From Siphonodentalium dalli (Eukaryota; Mollusca; Scaphopoda; Gadilida; Siphonodentaliidae): DNA of 64,000 nt. A program made the position numbers and the translations under genes. A model generated the notes under the pieces. That model did not search any database. It was not told the origin of the DNA and saw only the letters and a program-made list of their open reading frames with translations. Positions 11,885 through 24,900 of the stretch are shown here, one piece after another; the stretch's first letter is position 1; each line of letters opens with the position of its first letter. The stretch spans positions 112,115,319 through 112,179,318 of the forward strand of contig CP136066.1 of NCBI GenBank assembly GCA_032622095.1. The letters run 5' to 3'.

Positions 11885-13060
11885 GACCAAAAAAAAGGGT
11901 TAAAATTGCTATCTTTTTTTCTTCTTTTTTTATGATCATTACAAATAAAGCTCTAAAAATGAGGGGTGAAGGAGTAGACCACTCGGTCTATTCGACCATC
12001 CCGGGGTTAGCCCCCCATATCACTATCTCAGCACAAGTAATATCCATAGCCAAATCAGAACAGTCCATCGTCTGCGATGAAAAATTTCTGACTTTGATTT
12101 TCACCAGGCTTTTAGCATTTGGCACAAGATTTTTCGGTCCAGCGCGAACACTGGATGAGGCAGTGGAAAAAAACAATGCTGTATCAAAATCTAGGAATCA
12201 ATACAGTATTTTTCTGTATAATCTTGAGTGATTATATTTTACAGAACCAAGTTCAAGTGAGTATGATTCTTCGTTGGCCTGTAGGATTTTAAATTTTTTA
12301 CTGTCAAATGTTCTGACCTGCTCACTCTTCAATATATTCAAATGTGGTACCAGTTCAAATGCGGTACCAGTTCAAATATGACAATAGCGAGAAGTTGGAA
12401 TTAATGCAAAACTTAAGAAATAAAACTGGAGAATCTAGCACATCTCAATCCATAACTACATGGATCTGAGAATTGATTATTCCTAAAGCATAGATACTAG
12501 TACCAATCCACGTGCTATATATAATATACAATATTATAATATTTAGTTATTGCAATGTTTCCATCAGTTCACTGTGTACTATCACTCGGTCCTGCCTGTA
12601 TATTGTTTAAAATGTTAGTATCTTCCACCAAATACTATAATTCAACCCTGTACTATTATTATACACTCGAGAGTAGAATGAATGCAGTGGTAAGCAGGCC
12701 AGTTCATTCAAATAATTAAACTGAACCACTTTAGACCGGTCCAAGCAAGATTTCAAACCGCAATGTGCTGGATGGGACTGGATTTAACCAACTGGTCAGT
12801 GGTTCAGTCAGGATCATAGTTTCCTGACAACATCGATTCACAGCTCTACAGTATGTGATTGTACAGGTACTAATAATCTAAGTTTGGAATTTTCTGTAAA
12901 CAATATGTGAGAAACTCAATACAGTGAGAAAATAACTGTAACAACCTGGATACAGCCTACCGGTAGATACAGCGGACCAACAAAAACAAAACAGGCTATA
13001 AAACATGCATATAAATGTTAGTACACATATCATTCACATGCTGATAAACAAATACATGTA
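11885..13060. other. no gene recognised
   Basis: A 99-codon open frame (11932-12231) has no recognised motif. CAAATGTGGTACCAGTT is tandemly duplicated with a 17-bp period near 12,340-12,375. Otherwise AT-rich unique sequence. Confidence 0.4.
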
Positions 13061-13210
13061 CAGTAATGCCCTAAATAATTGACTCCTTAACCACAGAAGA
13101 ATTATGGGTAATTTTTCAGGATTATAAAAAGCCATATTTCCAGACTAAATCCTGAAAAATTACCCATAATTCTGCTATTGTTAAGGAGTCGATTATTTAG
13201 GGCATTACTG
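13061..13210. mobile_element. TA-flanked palindromic MITE, copy 1
   Basis: Starts CAGTAATGCCCTAAATAAT and ends with its reverse complement (GGGCATTACTG), flanked by TA on both sides, typical of Tc1/mariner-type MITEs. The two arms cover nearly the whole 150 bp. Confidence 0.85.
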
Positions 13211-13276
13211 TAACTCATTCAGTACCAGGGGCGACCAAAACATCCTAAAATTGTTTGAAAAATTAGAATAACAGGA

Positions 13277-14041
13277 TTAACCCTTTCATGACAGGAGCTG
13301 AGCTGGTGCAGCATTAAAGATCCGGTGCCAGTGTAGTCTCTGATATATGCGAGTCCCCCACAGACAAAATTAAAGATTGGGTTTATTATTTAAATGCATA
13401 ATAAATTGGTTATACCTTCAAAATATCTCAATCTAAATGGCATTTTGCCTTCATGATGAGTGCTAACACAGTAGAGTTCTCCCTATTGCTGAGCTCCGAA
13501 CAAGCCTGATGTTTCTGTTTTAAAAATAGCCCGTAAAACTGTCCCGAAAGGTTGAATGTAAAATTTAAATAAAAGAAATATTAATTGATAGAAGAGTTTC
13601 CGGGAAGGTGTCTTTAATTCCTATTTATTATTTTATACCCGCAAAATATATAAAACTTGTTAGGAAGAGATAGACCATCTTTATGGGTTTTTAACTACAG
13701 TAATGCTCTAAGTAATCGACTCCTTAACCACAGCAGAAGTATGGGTAACTTTTCCTGAAAAGTTACCAATAATTCTGCTGTGGTTAAGGAGTCGATTACT
13801 TAGAGCATTACTGTAACTTTAGCTAGTTTATATTTCTGTAATATATTGGAAGAGGTCTTCAGCACAGAGAATAGAGTTTGAAAGAGAATACATTGGCCTA
13901 ACAATAATTATCTTCATATTGTAAGCAGTGCATTCTCTTATATATGCGAGGCCCCCTATGGGATACTCGCATATATAAGAGAATGTACTGGCACAGGATC
14001 ATTAATGCTGCACAAGCGAAGCTCCGTCATGAAAGGGTTAA
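13277..14041. mobile_element. TTAA-flanked MITE with ~50-bp inverted ends, copy 1
   Basis: TTAACCCTTTCATGACAGGA at the left mirrors GTCATGAAAGGGTTAA at the right; the next 35 bases also pair (GCTGGTGCAGCATTAA with TTAATGCTGCAC). TTAA target and CCCTTT ends fit piggyBac-like non-autonomous elements. It contains a TA-flanked MITE (13698-13813) and a hairpin of GCATTCTCTTATATATGCG. Confidence 0.75.
13698..13813. mobile_element. TA-flanked palindromic MITE, copy 2 (nested)
   Basis: Same family as 13061-13210 with CAGTAATGCTCTAAGTAATC and its complement at the ends and TA on each side; inserted in the TTAA element. Confidence 0.85.
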
Positions 14042-14186
14042 CGGTTAAGGCCATGTGAAGTTAAACTTTTATTTCAACATAGATGGTGATCATTTTCCAA
14101 AAATTAAACCATCTAGACTACATCATCAGTCTTACAAAATCACTGAAAGCATTGTTTGTTTTATGAGAAAAGATGCTGCGAGAAGA

Positions 14187-14447
14187 TTAACATTTCATGA
14201 CTGGAGCTTCCTGAAATTTTGCGAAAACCCTGTGCCAATGCATTCTCTTTTATATGTGAGTCGCCCATAGGGCGCCTCACATATATAAGATAATGCTTTG
14301 GCCTAACAATATTTACCTTGATCTTGTAAGCCAGTGCATTCTCTTATATATGTGAGGCTCCCTATGGGAGACTTGCATATATAAGAGAATGCACTGACAC
14401 AGAGTCTTTAATGCTGCACCAGCGCAGCTCCCATAATGAAAGGGTTA
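14187..14447. mobile_element. TTAA-flanked MITE, copy 2
   Basis: TTAACATTTCATGACTGGAG at the left and ATAATGAAAGGGTTAA at the right, with two internal hairpins of GCATTCTCTTATATATGTG and its complement around CCCTATGGGA. Confidence 0.75.
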
Positions 14448-15801
14448 AGAAAAATTTGTTCACCCTCTTTCAAAATGACACATCCTTGTTTTCAACACAG
14501 AATAATTTTTCAGAAATAATATAATTCACCTATAAACAGGGTTGGCACTGTCGTGTGCCATTTGAGTTATTTGCACACAAAAAATGAAAATGACACCAAA
14601 CTATCGACAACATAACTGTGACAATATTGAATTGTGGCCTCCCAGGTGCGAAATGAATTAAAACAGACAGGCAATTATCAGTATAATTAATTCACAGCTT
14701 ATGTCAGAGCCGTAAGTATGCCTTTATCGCTTATGGTGAATAAGGATATATCTATATACACCATTTGCGTGCCCAATAAAAATAAACTGCCTACTTTTCA
14801 ATTATTTTATTTAGTTTGGAACAGAATAGATTTGGAAGTCGCAACAAGGCGAGCTGATAAATTCAACAAAGTTATTTCATCACATGTAATACACCCCTCG
14901 GCATGAGATAAGCCTATTCGGTATAGACAATAGCACACACACCAGGCATAGCGACAATCTCGCTAGCGAGACTTACGAACGAATGTGATGTTTCTAATAC
15001 TTTAGCACAATTAATTAGCATAGCTGAAATTATAACTAACTTCAATAACAGGTAATGTGAATGGGGCATTACATAATACGCAAATGAGGATGATTTGGTC
15101 ATGTTTATAATTATTATGAAAACCCAGATTATCCATCCACATCAGTTTGAAGACTGTTCATAGTCTGTGCCATTTCCGACTTATGGGAAATCTTGAACAA
15201 AAATTGATAGCAATTATATTTTATCAATCTAAATTTAGTTAATAATCGTCAGCATTTCCGTACATCATTGCAAGTAAGAAATAGTCAATCATAACGACTT
15301 TTTATACCATTAGCACGTGCTTCATACGTGATTATTATGTTACTTTGGAGTCAACAATCTGTGTCGGCACCTGTGATCTCTTAGTCGAAACAAGTATCAA
15401 ACGCAGCAGACAGCTGACATCACCGGAAACAGTTTCATGACAGTGTATATCTATCTTTGATGTAGTGTACCAAAACACTGTCGCGATAGGAAGTTTAATG
15501 AGCGTATAAGGGATCATACATATTTATTGGAATCAGTCGGCCGATTGTGCCTCCAGATAATCGGAAATCGGTCGGTGAGGCTTTTTCCACATCGGAACAT
15601 CACTAGTGTTCATTTCTTTTGCCCTCTAATTCCCCATAGTATATAAAAGTGTACAGCAGCCTTAACGTACTCTAGCCCTGTAAGGACTTGTACAGTGATT
15701 TTCTTGACAAGACACAATGTCAACAAATTGAAACCAATGGGGAAAAAAGAAAGTATAGCACTAACATTGGGCAAGTGAATGTTTCTTGTCAAAACACAGT
15801 C
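14448..15801. other. no gene recognised
   Basis: Downstream of the last seen APLF-like exon on its strand. Searched by eye for PBZ zinc-finger exons on the minus strand and none found. An imperfect inverted segment with ATCGGAAATCGGTCGG lies at 15,530-15,590. Confidence 0.4.
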
Positions 15802-15807
15802 TTTATT
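15802..15807 (-). promoter_or_regulatory. poly(A) signal AATAAA for APLF-like short form
   Basis: AATAAA on the minus strand starts one base after the in-frame TGA; TGTGTTTTG follows about 8 bases later. Position and downstream GT richness fit a cleavage signal. It could serve an intronic-polyadenylation isoform or the normal gene end. Confidence 0.45.
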
Positions 15808-15808
15808 G

Positions 15809-15991
15809 TCATTTACCTTTGACGCGACTTGTCACGGCATGAACTTTCTTTTTCACTGGAGCCTTCTTCTTTGTGGGAAATTCTGTTTGGGCAGTTTGGT
15901 ACATCCAGTTTGGAAGCTTTCTGGTTTTCTCGAGTGGTGATGCCATTCGTTTCTGTGTTGGTGATTTCTCTGGAGTGACCTGATCACGTTT
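15809..15991 (-). CDS. APLF: APLF-like exon with Ku-binding motif; possible last exon
   Basis: The acceptor is ATTTCCCAG. The frame reads KRDQVTPEKSPTQKRMASP, then EKTRKLPNWMYQ, then a lysine-rich stretch. RKLPNWM matches the Ku-binding motif of APLF (human RKRILPTWM). The exon can be spliced at CAAAG|GTAAAT (exon low end 15817, phase 1) or read through four more codons to TGA at 15809-15811. An AATAAA lies one base after that TGA (15802-15807), followed by a GT-rich stretch, so read-through would give a complete short transcript. Confidence 0.85.
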   Translation of the reverse strand, partial: KRDQVTPEKSPTQKRMASPLEKTRKLPNWMYQTAQTEFPTKKKAPVKKKVHAVTSRVKGK

Positions 15992-18900
15992 CTGGGAAAT
16001 GACAATAAAAGATTCCAGATCTGGAAATCTACATTATCAATGTGATCTATGATTTGGATAGATGTTAAGTGGATCTGCTATGTGACATACAAATGAAGAA
16101 TATTTGTTGTGGTAGCAAAAACAACAATACGAATAGCTGGTCACAAAAAATTGAGAAAACATTTTGCTGTATATTTTCATTTGTATATTTAAATCATTGT
16201 CCTTATACACGGAATATAATGTGTTATTCAAAGTTGCCACCACAGGAGTGTGGGGATAGGGTTTTTTGAAGGAGCACCGAAACTGAAAAAAATTTGTTAT
16301 TGCATATTCTCTCCAATTTTATATATAGGCATCCCCATGTTATAAGGAATTAATATTTTCCAAAGTGATGCCTTTCTTGTAGGTTTGGGGTCCAGGGGGT
16401 TCATTTGTAGAAAAGTTCAGATACCATACTATAACCAAACAACAGATAGAGAAACACGCTAATTATTCATTTGTATGAATCAAAGAAGCTAATAAGTTCA
16501 GTAAACAAATCTAAGGCTGTGGGAATTGTTAGCTAAACATTGATAGAAATGAATCAACGGGAATCAAGTAACTAGCAATAAGAGAGTATTTAGTTATCAA
16601 AGGAATAACCCTTCACCCAATTTACCAGCCAAAACTAAAATAATGTCATAATAAAATGAATGTTTTGTGGGATTAATGGCATTTTTATGCCAAATAAGCA
16701 CATCTTTGATCATATTTAACCCTTTAGTGTTCAGAAACGATGTCAGCACTCACTGTAAATGCACAAATGTGCATGGGCCAATTGTGTTCTCTCCTTTGAT
16801 TCATAACGTTCTTATTAACGATATATACTCCAGTAAATTGGCCACATTGGGATATGAAAAATCAAAGAAATGACATAGTAAAACATTACTATGTTTTTTA
16901 GTCATGAGACATACGCGGCGAGGTGAAAAGTGCGCGTGCATAGTTGCGCTATTTTCAAAATGATGAATTACCGCATTTACTTATAACTGCATTTTAAGAA
17001 CGGTCTTACAATTTTATTGGATTTGATGTCGACATCGGATGCCTGATTCGATTCGAGATTCAATTCGGTTGGCAAACTTCTGATTCGCAGGGCCCTACAA
17101 TCTGTGTTGGGGGGGGGGGATTCACATTCACAACTCTGAATTTTTTTTTCTAACAAATAAAATTAATTTAGATGAAATTAACATACATCAATGATTTAAC
17201 AAACTACTGATTTCTTTTCAATAAATGGACGTCTTAAAAGAGTTGTATTGGCTGGGATGGTGACATTAACACCTGTCTGTTTGTTGGATGTGGGCAGTTC
17301 TGTTGGTAATATGCATATTGGTAAAGGGTTAATAAACTTGTTGTTAGCTTCTTAATGAAAACCTACCTGTGTTGATGGATCTTTCTTTGTTGAACCATTT
17401 GCCACCACATCTTTAGGACCTAAAATTCATGTGCATACATAGACATAAAATACTCTCCCTTCATACCACTAAAAATAATTATGTAAACAAGATCCATATA
17501 GTCCCTTGAGAGTAGGGCCCTGCGAACCGTTCGAGGTTCGGTTCGGTTCGAAACCGCCGTGATGATTCGGTCCGGTTCGAAACCTTTGACGGGATTCGAT
17601 TTTATCGAACCTTTTCATTTTTCCGGCAGAATGATTAAATCAAATAGTTCTGGGCGATCGAGAATCACTGAATGCAAACGCTCAATCCTCGATGCACACA
17701 CATCATATATAATACGTCGGCACATACACAATACCTCGAAATTAGCCCCATGGTATTGTTGGGTTAATCACTTTTGTCACAGCATTTTATTGCCATCGCA
17801 TTACGAGTGTAACGAGACCGTGTGAGAATGATTTATTAAATAATTTAGTGATATCGCGCAGATAACATTCATCTGAATCATGAGTCAGAAAAGTAATTTG
17901 AATTGCTTCTTGGTTATACTATCACTAGTCTATCAATGACTATCAGTTAATTGTTTACCCAAAATTCTGCTAAATCTACGTGTACTGTATGCTTATGATA
18001 CAATGATTTTATGTTTACAACTTGACAAAGAGATCTTTTGATATTCAATTTATTCTGTTCCCGCTAAATGGGAAAGTGGTGACGCGAGCTTTCTGGTTTT
18101 CTAGTAATTTCTAACTCAATCTGTCACCAAACTATGTTTTATTTCATGTATAAATTACTAATAGACATGTGATTATAAAATCATTATATACCGGTACTTA
18201 ATAACTTAATACGACGACAGCATGTTATAAACACGGACAAACTTCCGATGAAGTCGCAATACAGAACGAAGTAGCTTTTTTGAGTTCGGTGAATAGGCTG
18301 AATCAGGTTTACAATTAGACAATTATTTTTTGGGTAGAGCTTCATCATTGACGATTGGATTCAACCAATCACATTGGTCAGGAGTCAGGACGGCCAAAGA
18401 GAGGGTGTGGTCTTTGCTCTTTGGCATAAACGATTGGCATGATGTTACTCAATGCACTTTGTCACGTGACTGCGTGACACTTAAATTGCTACAGTGAGTG
18501 AGAAAGACGTCAGCATGCTTTGATCTTTATCGCGTGTTGTCGCCGAGTTAGAATGTCGGTCGAATGCTTTGATGTCTTGCTACAATTTAGCTATTTGTGG
18601 TTACGAACACGTCGAACAGTTACTGTGTGGACAGCATCAGTTGCCCTAAGCCCATAAGACCATCATGGCAATTCAGCTGGAACCAACCGCATCATAGAAC
18701 GTTAGCATGACTACTTGACCAGTGTGATATTACTCTCCGATAAAAACAATTGTAAGTCACTTGTAAAAACAGAAGCAAAATGCGCAGATTTGAAAACAAG
18801 TCAACCCAGTCAATTTAATACTTGCGTTGTGAAACTGTGTGTACAATGAGTGTCCGCCACGCCCATAACATGTGCTTATCCTATGTCCCCTCTAGACTGG

Positions 18901-21900
18901 TGAACGTAGACGCGTCCCAACTGATGGGCGAATCATTGGCGATATATTTGTCTGCAATTTTGTTAGTTATATGTATTTGTCAACTCGAATGGAATAATCG
19001 ATCAATTAAAATAGAGTTATCTGTCCTATGCCACGTGGCGCGTTCATGCTGTCAGTGTGTTAGGAGTTCAATGCGTCGATTATCGCGTTGTATACATTGT
19101 ACATAAGGAAGCTTGACCGATGATTCAATCAGACATCTGTCTCACTTACTGTTAGAATAAGTAATAAGTTATGATTTTTCATGAGTGAAGCTCAGTGAGC
19201 GGACGCGGGTATATACGGAGAATGATCAATCGGATATTTGTTTTAATCAGGGTTATGTAATATAATGTATGGACATAAACGGAACATAAAATCAACATTT
19301 TATCGGATTGTCATTCATCTCCAATATAAAATAATTCTTCAACATGTAATTATCTTATATCGTATACGATAAATTTGTATATAACACGTTGATTGTACTA
19401 TTATAATGATCCACATACGTTCTAACTGGCTACTAGTATTATGAGTACGTCGCTTGGACTCTCTTCAATGACACGGTCGGTAATTGGGTTCGAGGTTCGA
19501 GATTCGGTTCGATTCGAAACCAAGACGATGATTCTGTTTCAAGGTTCGGTTCGACCTAAATTATAAGGTTCGCAGGGCCCTACTTGAGAGCTATGTTTAT
19601 ACTGATATTGTAAGACATGCTGCTTCATCATTAATCTGCAATACCGTATGGTTTATTTTGAAAACACCATTGAGAGAATAACGTCACTTTTCATCAGAAC
19701 CTTTTTGTCTATCATTAAAATAGAAATTTCATTTATTTTAGGCCTAATTTGACGATTCCTATTATATTAATAAAGTTCAAAGAAATATTCAGATTGTCAT
19801 GAGTTATCAAATGCAACTAGAAGTAATGAAAATGTAATGCATTAATTTTAAAAGTAATGGTAATGATAATGCATTACATTTCATTTTGGAAGTAATGGTA
19901 ATACTAAGATTGACAAGTAATGGTAATGCATTACATTGCAAATTAATGTACCCATCCCTGCTACATACCTTTACCAATATCAGTGTCTAACTTTTGTATT
20001 TTGAGACCAACCAATAATTCCAATGGGTTTACTTACCAAATTTAGCAAAGGTGGTTGTCCAATAAAGCAAATGTTTCTGACAATAGGATAGAGAAATAAT
20101 CTAAATAATGCAATTCTTTGGTTCAGATATAATTTACTAAGAATGAGTTTCCCAATTTTCCTATGACTGTTAAGGTTTGAATGTGAAAATATAAGGTGTT
20201 AGGTTATAAGCAGATAGTTCACAAACACAAACAACATGCATGGGTGCAACACACAACATTCAATATCAAAGGACTATAAACTTAAGAATATATCTACAAG
20301 GGTTTGTAAGCATGAATCTCTTAAAGGGGAAGGAAACCCTCAACAAATCAGGCCGTTAATACATTTAGTATATCAACCATGATGCGATTAAATACCTCTC
20401 ATTTCTCAGTTACCATCAAACACAATGATATCACATCGCGAAATACAAAACTCCCGCTATTTATGGGCGTCCATGTTTATAAGATCATGAAATCACCACA
20501 TCAATTCGCGTTACTCATCCTTAGTATAACTATTTGTTTATAAAGGCTATCACACTAAAATCATTTTGACGTGTTTGTTTGATATTCTGTGCAAAATTCA
20601 AGCACTGACAGCCTGTAGAAGAAGAAGACTATTGATACACACAAGTATTATAAACCAAAATGATTTATGTTATAATTTTGAACAATTAATTTACTGCCAG
20701 TTAATGGTCACATAACATTTTAATGTGACATTATCGGCCAAACTCACATCTCTTCTATATGTGCAAAAAATGACAACCAAACAATCTTTCACAAATTAAA
20801 CAACAATTTATTCACAACAGATAATGATTTATAGTGCACAACAAACATTCAAGCTGCTGTTTTATTATTTTCATATCTAAAAAGAGACTATCATATGTGA
20901 TACAGTTTAGCGTTCAACAACCAAGTGAGGCCGTGATGTCACAAACTATAACTTTAGGGAGATAATATATCTTCCAAAATGGCGGCGTCAAGTTACCAGT
21001 GTAATTGCTTGTGCAGGTTTAACATAGTTTAAGAAGCCATATCTCCAATCTTGTGTAGAGATTTGTGCTGAAACTTTACACATGAACAGAGAGCCGCTTG
21101 CTTAAAGCACAAGCTTTTTCATTATGTGATAGTTTCCTTCCCCTTTAAATATTCAGTATCCGGTTGACCCAACAACAATACCCGGTAATTTGATATTTCT
21201 GCATAACCCATTTTTAACTTTGTCACTAAGTAGTCTAGTTTCATAGCCATAAGACAAACAAAATTGCATAAAAACATTAATTCATTCAAAGTTGGACGAG
21301 AGTGTCAGCTTGAGTTGACTAAAAATATTGAGCCCTAATTACCATATGACCCTAAGTTAACTTTCCCCTTCTCAATAAATTCCCACACAATCATATTTTT
21401 ATGACACAATATGGAGCTTATGATTCACCCACCGATAAGAGCTGAAAACAAGTCAATGCCAATAACACAGAATTGAAAATGTGCAAAATGAACAAATAAA
21501 GAATGAATTATATCTGATATAAAATCATATCAGGAAAAAACAGCAATATTTTCAAAACTACTGACGGCATCAATTTTGGTGGTCAGTGATCAGTTGTGAC
21601 TTAATTGCTTGAATGTAAGACAGTTTTGACCCAAATGTCAGATTCATATACAAAAAGATCAGTGTGGTACATGTAATTCTACAAAAAAAGTTCTTCAATC
21701 CATGTCGCAAAACTAAGGCCACACATAGTGTTCGACCATTTATTGAACTGAGCCAACTAGGATGCTAATGTGGCCTAATAAAGTATCTGTTAAGTAATCG
21801 AATCTCACACTTGAACAATAAAATATTGAGTACCCTTTTTCTTTCAAAAGACAACAAGTGGAACAGTTGTAACAAGCTGATGAGTCCAGTACTGCTCAGT

Positions 21901-24900
21901 CCCGAGAACATACATGTATGAGTTCAACACAAATATTTTAACAAGAGCATCACTAGGGCATTGAAAAATAAGCCTGTGGTAATTCCAAAAAACAGCCATA
22001 AATTTGGTAATAATTGGTGGGAGAAACCCAAATCTGAACACGACCTGTATGTTGGACTAGTAAACTAGCATACCATATTTCATCCATTCAGTACAGACTT
22101 ACTAAAGTTATCATCTGGAAACGAAAATTGAGAGCAAATTCCAATGAAAGTGTCAATGACACTGTAGCTCAACTTGGAAAGGGAATAATTTAATGTGTTA
22201 CTGTCGATGGAGTGATTAGGAATGTGGAAAGTTGAATGTCTAATTTACTAGTTTATCAACATGAAGAGATATATATATACATGTATATAAAAGTAAAATC
22301 TAAGATGGTTGCTGGCGGCTATGTTTTCCAACAATTCAAAAACATTTGATAGCTTTAGTCATGCAAAGAGTAGAATCCAAGATGGCTGCTGGCAGCCATG
22401 TTTTAATGCCGAATAACACCAAAATGACTCGTTCCCATCTACATGTCAAAAGTCAAGACAAATTTCATAATGATCTGACCAAAGGTACGACCTGTAGCCC
22501 ATGCCAAAGGATTTAGTAATGCAAAGAGTAAAATCCAAGATGGCTGCTGGTGGCCATGTTTTTTGGCCGAATGACCCCAAAGTTACTTGTTCCCATATAC
22601 ATGTCAATATTAACATCCATGACAAATTGTATGATGATCAGATGAACAGTACGACCTGTAGCCCGTGCTAATGGATTGAATTTTGAAATCCAAGATGGCC
22701 ACTGGTGGCCATGTTTTTTGTCCGAATGACCCCAAAATGACTCGTTCCCATCTATATTCCAATTTCAACAGCCATGATGATCAGACTAAAGGTACGACCT
22801 GTAGCCTGTGCTAAAGGATTTAGTCATACAAAGAGTAAAATCCAAGATGGCTGCCGGTGGCCATGTTTTTTGGCCGAATGACCCCAAAATTACTCGTTCC
22901 CATTTAGATGTCATTGTTAACATCCATGACAAATTTCATGATGATCAGACCAAAGGTACGACCTGTAGCCCGTGCTAAAGGATTTAGTCATGCAAAGAGT
23001 AAAATCTAAGATGGCTGCCAGCGGCCATGTTTTTTGGCCGAATGACCCCAAAATTACTCGTTCCCATCTACATGTCAATATTAACATCCATGACAAATTT
23101 TATGATGATCAGACTAAAGGTACGACCTGTAGCCCGTGCTAAAGGATTTAGTCATACAAAGAGTAAAATCCAAGATGGCTGCTGCGGCCATGTTTTTTGG
23201 CTGAATGACCCCAAAATTAATCGTTCCCATCTACATGTCAATATTAAGATCCATGACAAATTTCATGATGATCAGACGAACAGTACGACCTGTAGCCCGT
23301 GCTAATGGATTGAATTTTGAAATCAAAGATGGCTGCTGGTGGCCATGTTTTTCGTCCGAATGACCCCCAAAATGACTCGTTCCCATCTACATTCCAATTT
23401 CAATAGCCATGAAAAATTTCATGATGATCAGACACAAGGTACGACCTGTAGTCTGTGCTAAAGGATTTAGTCATACTACAGATCAACTTACTTGGATTAT
23501 CATCCAGCCCATTTTTCTGTGAGCTGAAAAAAAAACTGGAATGATAAGGGATGATTACACATTATAACAAAGAGCATCTGTGTTAAATAAAAGGTCAGCC
23601 GAAAACGTGGATGCACGGACGGACGGACGGATGGAGCTGATTACAATAGTCCTCCGAAAATTTCGTGGTACAATAAAGACTTGTGATCAATTCAGAATAC
23701 AACTTTTAGAAATTTATTCTCATGATATTCTTGCCTTGGAGCTTCACCAAGAATCTTCCGGCTATTGCTTTAAGTGGCAAATGCACATTTTGCATAAAAC
23801 AAGCCAAAAAATGCAAGAGATTTTCAACAAAGAATTTCTCTGGATCAATCTAGCAAAAAAATCTTGAATTTCATATATCATCATCTTCATTATATATATA
23901 GAATCTAAGCAATAATGATGACAAGACAAAAAAATGGATTTTAATACATTTGATAGGTTGAAAATAACATTTTCTTTTTTCGTCCCTTTCAGTACAAAGA
24001 ACTGCTGGAATAATTAATAATTTCACACACAACAATCCTATCACCAAATAGCTTAATTGTCTTGATTCTATGAGAGGAGGCTTCATTTGTCTCATAATGT
24101 TGAGTTAAATTTTTAATTGCATAATACAACATCATACCCCTACATATTATAATGAAGAATAAAGCATGAACGGACGGACGCCAACCCATGACAATAGCTC
24201 AAACTTGACTTTGTCAAGTTGAGCTAAAACAACAACAAAGGATGTTGAACCTGCCACATCCAATCATAAAAAAAGCTCAGAAAGTGAAACTTTATTCAAG
24301 GATGCCAGATGTGTCTAGAGTGATCTAAAACAGTATAAGAACTTTAACCGGTCTTGTCCTTTCATACCATAGATCTGGAAATGGATACAAGTTTTCCCCT
24401 CAAACTCATACCACAAATTTGTATTGACTAAAATCAACTCACCTCTTTGACCCTCCTGTAATAGAGACCTCGTACCACAGTGCATCAGGAAGAAGTCCAA
24501 TCTGGTCGCCATTGTGAAGTCTAAATTCCTCGTCTTTGGTCAGAATTGTTTTCTCATCGGATCCTTTCTTCTTGTAAAACAACGGATTATTTGCTTTCTG
24601 TAATTCAGATTACATAGAAATATCAGAATACATGTCATGATAAAACATTTAAAGACATATTATGGACTTGTTCTAGTGCGATAAACTTATAAGTTAGTTG
24701 TCAGGATCTATGCCAACCTGTGGAATGTAGCATTCTACTAATATCACTCAACATATCAAAGAAATCGACCATACCACTTAATAGAAAACGTCGTCTGAAC
24801 TACGCTCAATTGTAAATATTTACATCTCAATTCGGGACGCAACAATCGGCGATAAACTAACGCAAACGATTTCGCCATCTAGCGCCATTGCATTTAATTA

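Noticed and set aside
17513-19582. TTCGGTTCGAAACC text as a tRNA T-arm
   Set aside because: It is a tandem subterminal repeat of the hAT-like element; no cloverleaf can be drawn around it.
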